DNA from: Eutrigla gurnardus
Taxonomy: Eukaryota; Chordata; Actinopteri; Perciformes; Triglidae
Direction of reading: 5' to 3'
DNA length: 64,000 bases
NCBI GenBank assembly: GCA_963514095.1
Contig: OY741275.1
Coordinates: 5,374,389-5,438,388, forward strand
The notes under the pieces are model-generated. The model was given only the letters and a program-made list of their open reading frames with translations, did not search any database and had not been told where the DNA came from. This document shows positions 19,781 to 31,200 of this stretch, piece by piece; position 1 is the stretch's first letter, and each line of letters opens with the position of its first letter. Made by a program: the position numbers and the translations under genes.

Positions 19781-21029
19781 TTGGTTTTGTTCCGTCATGT
19801 TTTATTTCTGAGCTACAGCTGGATGTTTTTATGCATCGCACAATGAAAATAAATGATCCTTGAACCCTTAAATACAGGTTAATATACTTCACATTGCCTT
19901 TACGTTGATGGTTTGATGGATGGGTGAGCCGCCTGACAACCTAGTTTGGTGTACTATGACCGGTGTGTCAGGCTGCAGCGGTGACGCCATGGTCACACCT
20001 GATTTTAAGTTTAGACCGCCGGACAGCCAGGAGCCTCAAGTCTGCCTATCGGGACCTGGAGCTGGAATAAGGGGTTAGGGGGTCTGAGATATGGGAGAGG
20101 GCCAGTCCATTTAGGGCTTTACAGCAAGTGGCAACCTTTGAGTCTGAAAAGTGAAGCCAATGCTTTTTAAGTGCCTTGTAAATGCTTCTACCAATCAGGG
20201 AGGTCTGTATTCTGTAATAACAACACTGTAAATAAAAAAAGCTGGAGGAGATTCAGGTTTTCATGAACATAACACGTGAGTTAAGCTGTTATGTTTTTGC
20301 AACAATAAAACCATTTTCAGCAGTTGTATTTATAGAGATTAGGCCCGTACCGCTGATTGGACAGCTCCGATGAGTCCGATGGTTGGTGATGATGTCATCA
20401 ACCAGGGGGCCAGGGCAGATCCTCCATCCTCTAATAAGAGTAGTCATTATGGAAATAAAGCCCAATGTTGCTGGACTTGATGAAATGAAATCCTCAAAGA
20501 CGTGTCTAGCATACATCTGCAGCAGCTTCTTGTTCGAGGTGAGTAATGTGTTAGTGTGGTGTTTTGTTTTATTTTAAAGGGCCATAATACTTTTTAATAC
20601 AATCAAAATAACAATTCAACAACATGATATACGATACAAACACTATTGCAATTTAAATCCTACAGAATTATATATGTAACTATATACAAACAACTGTAGA
20701 ATGTGGGCAAGTGTGCTGTAACAGCACTGCTGTTAAGTGTTTGTAGAATTTGTTGAGAACAAATCGCACATAAATCATTGGTGAATGCCAGAATCATTGT
20801 GAAAACTGCACTGCAAGTGCGGTTAACAACAAATTTCTTCCTAAGAACACTTAGTGAATGAGGCTGTTATTACATCTAGAAAAATAGTTTCTAACAAGAA
20901 ATGAATTTCATAATGCAGCTTGGTCAGTATGTGACACAGCTGGCCGCTGCATTATGGGTAGAGCATCAAACACAGGACTTTCATCCAGGAGGCTGCCGTT
21001 CGTGCGACGTGTGAAACTAAATGTAAGCC
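19781..21029. other. spacer with a scrap of the 17.8-kb foldback family
   Basis: Near 20138-20170 AGTGGCAACCTTTGAGTCTG and AAGTGAAGCCAATGC match the foldback family. Nothing else recognised; the open frame at 20289-20516 has no family signature. Confidence 0.4.
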
Positions 21030-21030
21030 T

Positions 21031-21589
21031 AAAGGCCCGATTATGCTTCCGCGTAGTGATCACGCAACGGCCACGCAGTTGCTTGGAGACCGTGATGGTT
21101 CTGCGTTGGGTTTATGTGTCGAAATGCAATTCAATGCCACACCGGTAGAGGGCGCTATGTTTTTTGTAAAGACTGACTGACCGACCGAGACTCTTGCCGT
21201 ATATCGTTGTTAGCCTCGTTATAGCGTATTTGTTTACTTTCCGGCTTTAAACATCCACCATTTTTCAGAACTTGGTGTTTTATTTCTTTGTGCAAAAGCG
21301 AGAAGGTGCAAACAATAAAACGAGGTGAAAACAATAAAAGTAGCCTTTTAAAAGTTTAAATGGCGGTGTTTATGAGTGGAAACCGGATAGCGGTCTCCAG
21401 CGGATGTAGTTAGCGGACCAATCACAGCCAATGCCGCTGCGTTGGTGTTGCATCGCCTCGACGCGCGTCTAGGATTTTTGGGAGGTGCACGTCGGGCCCT
21501 TGCGTTGGACGTAAGGGGGGTCCGCAAGGACGTAAGGGGTCCGCAAGCCCCCTTGCGTTGTGTCGACGCGGAAGCATAACTCAGCCTTT
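21031..21589. mobile_element. MITE with Harbinger-like ends
   Basis: Left end AAAGGCCCGATTATGCTTCC and right end GGAAGCATAACTCAGCCTTT are inverted copies, the match continuing into CGCG. The flanks are TA or TAA/TTA. GC-rich interior with repeated CGTAAGGGGTCCGCAAG. No coding frame. The Harbinger assignment is tentative. Confidence 0.65.
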
Positions 21590-21871
21590 AGTATTTTTGT
21601 TACGTCAGTCGTTAGTGTCCATAGTCATGTGACTCGGGGATTCCTCCATTTGTCTGGTAAGGTAGAGCAGTGTGTACAGTATGTTTGTGTCTGTAGCTGT
21701 GTTGTAAATAAACTGGCTATTTCTGATGCTCTTCATTTCTAAACTCAGATTTTAAGAGATCCAAATCCTAATTTTAGAAGAAACGACTAAAATAAGATTA
21801 GTCCTTGCAAAAAATAAATGTCTGAGATTAAAGTCACAAATCGACAAACCTTGCGGTTTGGGTTTCTTCTG

Positions 21872-22090
21872 TATGGAGTTTGCATGTTCTCCACTTGTTA
21901 GCGTGGGTTCTCTAGCTTCCTTCTATGCAGAATAGGGATAGGTGTGACCCGTAGGTGTGAATGGTTGTCTGTCTTTACGTGTCAGCCCTGTGATAGACTG
22001 GGCAATGGCAGGGTTCACCTGGACAGGTTGCCAATGTCAGCCCCCCCCCCCGCGACACTTAACGGGAAAAGCGTTCGACGTTGGATGGAA
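21872..22090 (+). repeat. SINE copy 3 (opposite orientation, head missing)
   Basis: TGGAGTTTGCATGTTCTCC, TTAGCGTGGGTTCTCT, TAGGTGTGAATGGTTGTCTG and CAGCCCTGTGATAGACTGG match the body of copies 1 and 2 read inverted. Ends GTTGGATGGA. The tRNA-like head is absent. Confidence 0.82.
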
Positions 22091-22328
22091 AATAATCACA
22101 AACATCTAAAACATAATGAATGCAAAAGCACAAGGAAAAACTATTAAAATCTTTATTTTTCTACAGAGAAATTACCCTCAAATTGTTTACAAACGATGCT
22201 CTGACGCCACCGTTCTCCTTAGAGCTGAAACATATGACTAGAGACATCTTCATGTCTGTCTCTCACTGTAACTGTCAGCTGGGACGCTGCGAGACATGCT
22301 GAGACAAGCAGCTTCCTGTCTGCGTCTG

Positions 22329-22340
22329 TGTGTGTATATA

Positions 22341-22401
<61 letters not shown>

Positions 22402-22459
22402 GTGTATGTGTATATATATATATATATATATGTGTATGTGTATATATATATATACACAT
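22329..22459. repeat. compound (TG)n/(TA)n microsatellite
   Basis: Alternating TG and TA runs with a duplicated unit TGTGTATGTG + (TA)n at about 22400 and 22430. Confidence 0.95.
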
Positions 22460-23094
22460 ACACAAAATATGAACATGTTTAGATGGGATGATTCATTTGT
22501 GGAATAAACACCTACATTCTTTGAAGGCATTAACACTGTGCTCGCTGGATGGGAAGTTAAAGTATAAAAAAACAATCAATAAACAAATGCAACACCAATT
22601 AGTCACAGGACCAAATTATACATAAACTCAACAACAAAGTTGTTTGATTTGAACCGCCTCCTATCAGTTACCCATATAAAAGAAATATTTAAGGTAAAAA
22701 AGATAAGAGACTCTAAGAGAATTAGATGGGGAATAGTGCTGGTCCACCTTAAAAGGTCAGCCCACCTTTCCTGACCCTGACTTCGGACAAGCACGCTCTC
22801 TCCAAACACCTTCTCTCCTTAAGTGGGCTGGAGCAGCCAGAGTTGTTGCTCACGTCGGGGCAACCCCCCATGACTTCTTTCAGCTTTCTGACAACAAGAT
22901 ACAGGAACTGAGCTTGTGTAAGTAAGCGGAACACAGACCGACCTACTGCATTCACGCTGTAACATTACTGCTGATTTCATAGTCACAATCGTTACGTCCT
23001 TTATTCATTGTTCTTCTTCTTAATTTATTATACTCGAACGTCCCATCCAGCGAGCCAACGGCGTTCAGCCCTTAGATATATATCTGTATATAAA

Positions 23095-23118
23095 TATAGA
23101 TAGATAGATAGATAGATC

Positions 23119-23156
<38 letters not shown>
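23095..23156. repeat. compound (GATA)n/(TA)n/(CA)n microsatellite
   Basis: Four or more TAGA units followed by TA then CA runs. Confidence 0.93.
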
Positions 23157-23365
23157 TTAAGCAATTCATCGTTGGTCGAGTATTTCTCTGGATATAAATA
23201 ATTAGATTCAAGTATTGCAGGTTTAAAGCTACAAAGCATGACTCTCTGCAAGTCAAGCGAGTACTAGTGCACTACTTCGCCACAAATCACAGCTGCTTAT
23301 ATTATAAAATATCAGACTTTCTTGAAGTTGCAGTAATCAATATAACATATCACCCGCATGTGCCC

Positions 23366-24389
23366 TTAAAGAGATAGTGGAGTTGTATGAGGTACTTATC
23401 CACAGTCAGCGACTATATTTAGAATATTTTCAACTCTTCACCTTGCTGTCAGACAGCCCTTTCTGTTGGCTCTGCTCTCTTTGAAGCCACAAGACTCCTT
23501 TGACAAAAACAGTAATTTAACCTCTCAGAACACAGGAATTGCTACACGACCGCTGCCTCCATCAGTTAGTTAGTTTCTGTTATTGTGTGACTTTGTCATT
23601 TCAAAAGTCCCAATGAAACAGAAGTTAGAGCATCTTCAGCTTCTGTTATGGTTCAAATGTCCGATGGCTCATGCTGCACTCGGGCGTTAACAAAAATAAG
23701 ATGAGAGTTGGGGTGGTTAGCTAGCCCAAAACACGCTTCTCTGTTTGTGGAATCGTTAAAGCTAACAGAGCAACATGGAGAAATTATGTGTTTGTAATTT
23801 CATTAATTAAAGGAGAATTCAGGAAAATTGAGGCATATTTCCCGCTCCGTCATAGTGCAGATGAACATCCATCAGATGACAGGGAGGTACCGGTGAACGT
23901 GGATGCTTGGAGGGAGGCCAGGCTGCAGTGACAGTTTCCCTTCCATCTCTCCCTTGTCCTCCCGATTTGATAACTCTCCTCCGTAGCCCGTATCACACTA
24001 AAATATAAGCCCACCCTCTTTTTAGCGGTCCAATCAAACACGCAGGATTTTATTTAAATCCCTTTGTACTGTATAGCTCTCAAATATTAGACTGTGAACA
24101 GAAGCTAAAGACACTCATTTCTGTTTCACTGGGATGTTAAAACACCAAAGTCACACAATAACACAAACTCAATGAGGGAGGCAGCAGTAAAACAAGGTCA
24201 AAGGTTGACTGTTTTTGTCAATAGAGTCCTGTGGCTTTGGTGAGAGCATAGATAACAGAAAGGTCTGACTGGCAGCAAGGCAGAGAGGTGAAAATATTCT
24301 AAATATAGCATACACTTAAAAGGTATACACTAGCTATGGAGAAGTACCTCATACAACCACATGACAAAACATCACAACTGTCCCTTTAA
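23366..24389. mobile_element. 1-kb MITE with long inverted repeats and TTAA site
   Basis: TTAA at 23366-23369 and 24386-24389 with ends AGAGATAGTGG and ACTGTCCCT. Inverted similarity runs about 150-200 bp inward: GTTGTATGAGGTACTT versus AAGTACCTCATACAAC, and GACTCCTTTGACAAAAACAG versus CTGTTTTTGTCAATAGAGTC. No transposase frame. TTAA suggests piggyBac/Kolobok mobilisation. Confidence 0.8.
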
Positions 24390-25251
24390 GATCTCAATTT
24401 TCTTTGGTTTTCTGGCCAAACTCTGCTCTCATCAACCGTGTGTCCAGTCACAGCAGGCAGCTGTTATCTCCATAACAACTGTAAAACTATTATATTTATT
24501 TTATTACTAGAAATTAGTGACAATGTGGATCTGTGAATTTTGGGTGTGTAAATAAAAACTTTGCTGCAACTTTATACTGAGAAAAAACATCCATGTTTTG
24601 CATTCAGCTTGTTCAATTACACCTGAAGCACTGCCCAAGGATTTCTTTTAATTGTTTTAATAAATGCAGCCTCAAATGAACATCTTTTGTTGCCCTACAG
24701 CTTAGTTTCAGGGATCCAAAGCAAAAGCCTCTACAGCTCATTTAACAATAACTCCATAATATAATTATAAATATAAGACTGATATCAGTGTGGCTCATCC
24801 TAAAAAATAAGGTTAGTTTCTGATTTGACATATTAATGTGAAGTCAATCAGAAACTAAGGCAGCTGAACTGAAGCTATTAATCCACATCTGACCTAAGGC
24901 ACAACAAAAGTTCCTAATATTGAAATGCAGAAAATCCAGTGATGGTTTCAGGCGACTGATCGGTGTGCAGAAACGAGTGCCACTCGTTGCTCTGCCTTCG
25001 ATATGCTCGGCCAATGTAAACACAGACGTGCATCCAGTGAGATGAAAGTTAGTCACTCTGAACTAAGGCATCCGTTTTAACATACAGTCAGCAGAAAAAT
25101 AAAGATCAGGAAGCAAGAAATGCTTGTTGGCGGAATATAATTTTTGCTAGCAGACTTGTGGATATGTAGAGAAGACAGTCCCACATTAATCATACTGTCC
25201 GTTAGTCCTCACTGTATGTCTTCCTGATGTCCACAGACGTCCTCACGTTGT
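24390..25251 (-). other. eaf2 3' flank, including its 3' UTR (end not defined)
   Basis: AT-rich sequence just downstream of the eaf2 stop codon. Minus-strand AATAAA-like signals exist near 24500-24510 (plus-strand TTTATTTTATT), but which polyadenylation signal is used cannot be decided from sequence alone. Confidence 0.4.
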
Positions 25252-25295
25252 TCAGTCACTTTCACTGCCTGATTCACTCAGCTGGAGATCACTCT
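25252..25295 (-). CDS. eaf2: eaf2 exon 6 (44 coding bp)
   Basis: The acceptor ends TTTACAG. Encodes (K)SDLQLSESGSESD and stop TGA at 25254-25252. The 44-bp coding part completes the frame opened at the exon 5 donor and matches the conserved EAF C-terminal tail. Intron 5 is about 2.85 kb because of transposon insertions. Confidence 0.92.
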
Positions 25296-28200
25296 CTGTA
25301 AAACAAATGTATAGCAAAACAAACTTTTAAAGGCTGCTAACATAGACATATCATTCAATTAAATGATACTAGTTTTGTAAGACTATTTTGTTAATAACTG
25401 AACAGTACAACCAAACTAATTCCCTATTTAAAAAAATATAGCCCTACAAAGAATAACAGAAGAACATTAAGGCCAAAGTACCTTTTCAAACATATTTTAA
25501 TCAAATTTGCAAGTGCAATTCTGCAAAGTATGAACATTCAACAAGAATTTTAAAAAGTTAAAACAACACTATAGATAGCAAATTCTTTTTAGGGACCAAC
25601 TCCTCCGTGTTGTCCTCCATGCTGCTTGCACGCTGAATACAAGCTGTCCGTAATCCCTCAGCGTAGTGGCAGAGGTGCAACAGCATATAGGTTGGTTTCT
25701 CGTGACGTCACAGTGCTGCATCGCGAACGCGCTAAATCCAGATGGATGGCAGGAAGTGAAGTCTGCCCATAGAACTGCCGTGTGAAAAAGTCAAGATGCC
25801 CATGTTTTGTGTAGTTTACGGCTGCTCCAATCGTTCTACCCGTGAAAAGGAAAAGAGTTTTTAGAGTACCAAAGGTTGTCGTCCATAAAGGTGAGAAATG
25901 TAAAAAGCTCACAGAATAACGCCGTAATAGGTGGATTTTAAACCTACGTCTGCGGGTCTGAGAGTCGCTTTGCCATCAATAGGGAACACTTGCGTTCTCC
26001 GCTGCTGGGGCCGTCGCAGGCACCAGCTGCCTTCGTCCCCCTAAGTTCAGACTTCGAGATGCCCGGTGCGGTGCTTGGGCCCGTCTCGGGCTCGCCTGCC
26101 TCTCCGTTCGGCGCGCTCCCCCCTCCTTCCCCGACCCTCGGGCCGGGGATGGGCACCCATCGGGCCCGCAAGAGTCGGGCGCGGCTGCTGGTGGACTACC
26201 CCTCTCCGTGCTGACCGTGTTATGCGTGCGCAAGTCCGACGGTGCTGCTAGTGGGGGAAACGAGGGCAGTGTCGACGGTCGGGGTTCGGCGGGTCGCGTC
26301 GGCGGACCCTCCTCCTCTGCCTCAGGGTACCTGATGCCTCAGTCCGTGAGCCTCCCCCCACCGGGAGCCACGTCCCTCGCTCCAGAAAACTGACTCATCT
26401 TCATGAGGTACGGGTCACGCCCAACATATTTACTTACTAATTGTTTGTATCGTATTCTAGAAACTGGCTCTAAATCCCTATAATAAGGACTCTCTGGAAC
26501 GGTTTCCTCCATAGACGTAGTCAGCATTTTTACTTCCGTACAGCCATTTGGAAATCGCGCTCCCTTAACGCGTCATGAATCACGTGACTGAAACCAAGCT
26601 TTAAGGGCCACTGTAGTTTAAAAAAAAAAAAAAAAAAAACGGAGCCGAGAGAGGTGCGCAATATTCAGAGAAAAAAAGTCGCAAATTTATAAATTAGAAA
26701 TTTTGCTATTTTATAAAGTCACAGATTTGCCACTTTATTATAGCGGTCATAGAGGAAGTAAACACTTTGCTTGACCGGATGTTTGCCGTTGCTCTGACAA
26801 CAAGTGAAAGCTACGGCTACATCTTAGCCTAACCACCCGATCAATAAACACCCATAAGATGACAACTTGGCCCGTATAAATAAAACCAACAATAACAGCC
26901 GTCACCCTAAGGACCTTAACGAGGCGTTGTCACACGTTGGGATGGATTAATTAGAAAGATAAATGTACGTACATTCATGGGACATTAGCTAGCATAAATG
27001 CCGGTTGTTTGTTAGCGTTGTAATAAAGTAGCATATCTGCGACTTTTTTCTCTGAATATTGCCCCCCTCTCGGCTCCGTTTTTTTCATACAGTGGTCCTA
27101 ATATGTCGTCGTACAGAGGAGCAGAATATCTGCTGCAGCACGATCCAACGGCCCAAACATGCAAGACCTCTGCGTTAACTCACAAAAAACGTTTCCATGT
27201 GGACGGCGAATGTGCCATGTAGCACGATATTAACGATCTCTCTGTAAAGGCAGATCGCGGAGCGATTTGAGACATTTTGATGGTTCAAAATCTAATATCG
27301 TCATATCGCACACCCCTAGATGAGAGTAGCACCAACTGATCCTTCGCTAAGTCCTGCTACTATGTGAGTTACCAAGGAGCTCACACTGTTGTAGCTGCAC
27401 TCCCTGGATGAATCCCATCTAATTTTTGTTTTCAGAGAGCAGCAGACAGAAGGGTTTATCCAGGAAGTCAAACTGATTCCGCAGCAAAAACAGGTTAAAA
27501 GGATAAAGATAGAAGTTAAAGCCCAAAGTTACAGATCACAGTGTTAAAGTGAACCATCACATCACAAAGTGAGAGATATGAGACAAGAGAGAGAGATGAT
27601 ATTCTCACACCTAACATGACGGCATTAGTCTCTGGAGCTGTCAGACTCTGGTCAGAGCTGGACAATCCTACGCTATGATTGGCCGGTGTGTGTTTTAAGT
27701 TTTAGTTGATTTACAAAACATTTTTCTAACTTTTCTATCATTTAAATGTAATTGTATTTTCTCCCAATCCATGTTACCAAACAAATAACATCCAACTGAA
27801 AATTATTACTCTTTTATGTAACATGTTTCACTTTCCCAAAGAAAACGGGTGCAAAACACCTATAACTTTCTAGTTGTATCGTTGTCATTTTTTTATATTA
27901 TTGTCACCACATTGTAATTTCCAACAAATATCAGAAAAAAACAGATATTTGTTATGGTAACATTTCAGTACATATTTATTCTATTAAATATATGTGTGGT
28001 ATTGAGAAAAAATAGTTGTTACTAGTAAAATGCTGAGTGTCAACAATTAAAGAGTGACTGGTTGAGAAACTGAAGCTAAACTCCTGATGCTTTAAGTTTT
28101 TTTGAGTGCTCACAAAAAGATGTGTTACAGAGCAGGTTACTCACTGAGTGTGTTCATGAGTCCTCCGCCGCCCTCCTGGTTGCGACTGTTAGTGCTGGTA

Positions 28201-31200
28201 GTGATGATAGGCATGCTGTGGTTGGCCGGCGGCGGGGCCGGGGCCGGGGCTGGGGCTGAAGTCCGTTCGTCTTCGTCATCACTGCTGCTGGAGCTGTCGT
28301 CACTGCTGGAGGACGAAGAGCTGTTGGAGCCTGAGGAGCTGTCGCCGCTGCTCAGCTGGTCCATGACCCGCGCCTCCGCCATCAACTCTGTAAACAGAAG
28401 CACAAACAAAGATAAAGAAAAGTGTGATAATCATCCACATTTATGGGAACGAGGGATGTTGGTTAACCATTAACCGGTGACCAGTAACACATGTCGTTCT
28501 ATGGGTTGATTATGGTCTTTGTGTTGACCAAATGAGCTGTTTAGGGAGGACACATGCACGCACCACGGAGCAAGAGGCTTGAAAGCAGAAAAAAAATTGT
28601 ATTGAAAACATTTAAATTCAGAATCAATGAGTCACCTGATTGCCTTCTGATCAGCCCTTAGAGAGACACTGATCAAACTATTTAGAATGGAAATCAGCTC
28701 ATCAGTGGCTGATTAGCTTATATTTGTAACGTGTTCCCGTACCTTGATCAAAATGCAGCAATAAACTTCAGGAAATAACACAAAACATTAAAACTGGATG
28801 GATATAGCAATTCTAAATGTGGTGGCAAAGCTTATTTAGGCAATGGAGCAAAGTGCCTCTTCACGTCAATTAGCATTTTTCCCCCCCTTAAAAATGAGCA
28901 GGGTTCTTATCAGCTAATGGGTGTTGGACAAAATTAACCTAAAGTGACATCCCTTAGCCAACACAACCGCTGACCTAAGCAGCGGAACGTTTTCATCCAG
29001 GCTAATGAGGGCTTCACAGTGATTAGTCTCATAGCAGGAAACTTGATGTTGGTAAATTAAGTCAAAAAGTCAAACATGTCACGCTACAGTTATCATTCTC
29101 ATGTTCATGACTAATCCAGTATTAGTTATTAAAGAGCTACAGTATAGGTCGATGCGGAGCCTCTCCCCATCAGATAATTTACCCAGCTAAATTAGGTGGT
29201 CTTTCAGAGACCCGGGTTGATGGTGTCTCACGTATCCGACCGCAAGCTTTCCAGCTGCAGTCACTTCGCTTTTGAAAGTCACTATAGACATTAGACACTG
29301 TGCCTGACAGCACGTTACCTCTCTCTATGTCGTCCATGGGAGACGCCGGGGATGCCTTCTCTTTAGGAGGAGAACTCTTGGAGCTGGTGGAGGTCTTGCT
29401 ACTGCTGCCGGTGTTGTTGTTATTCCTCACCTGCTGGCTCAGGCGACTGGTCTGTTGTTCCAGGCGAGAATGGATCTTACTGCTGCCCTCAGCCCTGAGA
29501 ATGTACATATACAGTAGATGCATTTTAATTAAGAAATATGTCTTAAGTATTGAAGTAATGAAGTTTTACAAATGTTACCTTCGTAAATATACAAGCAAGC
29601 TGTGCTCAAAAGTCAGTCAACAATAACGTGCTTGGTATCGCTTTGTAATGCACCTGAACACACAACACATCAATTTTATCATAAATGCTGCACTTGAGTG
29701 TATTATCATCAAATATATAGTCCCAGTAGTAGTAAAGAGTAGTAAATTACATTAGTTGCATCTGTATATATATTATGTATATATGCATGTATATTAAGGT
29801 GATATTGTATTTGAAATTTTTATATTATACTAGGCTAGGATCACACTCTTAGTTATTACTTATTGCATAGCCATTACCGGTACTCTGGAACGGTAAGATA
29901 ATTGGGTTTACTCACAACAAAGTCATATTCCGTAGCTTCTTGCCTTTCATATCAGACCAGACATATGCATATAAGCTTTATGGTGGAGGAGCTATTCATC
30001 GAATCATTTGGGGAATATTATTTCTGCCTGTACTTCCTAGGGATAGGGCCAAGGTTTATGTGGTTTAAAACATTTGTGTAACTGTAAATTGGCTTTTTTT
30101 TATGCCAAAGATGCACATTAAAGTGGATAGAAACAAACGTGTGATACAAATAACAGATAAAAATATATATTGAACAGTAAAGACCTAATTTGAAAGCAAC
30201 CCACCTGGTCTTTTTCACAGCTATATTACTGCTGAGTTTTTCCAGTCTGTACTCTCCTGTGTCATGGTTCACAATGAGGATGCACTCTTTCATGTACGGC
30301 CTCTTGGAGCCCTTGAAGACTGTTACTGGAGCACTTGAACCCTAAACGACAAATAACAAAAGAGGCAGGATTGAAGTCAGGATTTTAGAAATACTGCGGT
30401 AATGAGCCTGAAAATAAAGTCTCAAATGTTATTACTTGAATTATTGAAAACATTATAAACAGTTAATAATGTGTTGGTCAATGAAAAGTACAGCTCTGAA
30501 CACAAAGAGAGTGAGTTGAATAATCCTCATCAATGATTTGGAGCATCCATCACTGACCTCTAAATTGGGTAGAGTAATAGTGACTTGCTCTCCTTTGCCC
30601 ACTTCAAGATCCCCTTCACATGTTGTATCAATGGAGGCTGGTTTGAAGTCATCTGTGACACATAAGCATGTATTATTATACATATATTATATTCTACACA
30701 TTTAGATATATTCATTATAAACAAGTTACATTGTTGTATTTGTACATGTTATACACATTAAAATATATATTTGCCATACAACATCGTTGTATTTGTACAT
30801 ATTATAAACATTTAGAACTATGTTCAATATCAATAACAGAAGCATTGACATTAGACACAGTGCTGCAGTTGCCTGCCATGACCACCAGATGGCCGCAGTG
30901 TACAGGCTGACGCAAAGCTAACATTAGCTAACATTTTGACAGCAGGATCATCAACGGTTTCTTATAGTTGAAAGTTAAGTAACTTATAAAGAAGACAAAT
31001 GCCGGAGCTGTCAACTTACAAAAAGGTGCCAACAGTAGGCAGATACAAACGGAGTGACGACGAGGCGACTAACCAGCGGCTACATGTCAAACAGCTGCCT
31101 TCATGTGTAAGCTACCAAGCTAACTAGCATGCTACTGTTAGCTACAGTAAAAGCCGGACGTGTCGAGTGATTCAAAACCCCGGTACTTACATCGCACCGT

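Larger units (their letters stand above)
25695..26600. mobile_element. remnant of a composite element with facing THAP and SWIM/YqaJ-type coding starts
   Basis: Two coding starts point inward (25796 on plus, about 26527 on minus) with a 400-bp CpG-rich segment between. Outer flanks show weak inverted similarity: TTGGTTTC...GGATGGCAGGAAGTGAA on the left against TTGGTTTC...AAATGGCTGTACGGAAGTAA read inverted from the right. Boundaries are approximate and no target duplication was identified. It lies in eaf2 intron 5. Confidence 0.45.

Noticed and set aside
22250..22575. Frames of Tyr/Ile/Thr/His repeats
   Set aside because: Translations of TA/TG microsatellites.
28102..28473. Plus-strand frame opposite eaf2 exon 5
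   Set aside because: It is the antisense shadow of the Ser/Asp-rich eaf2 exon; Leu/Ser-rich low complexity with no independent support.
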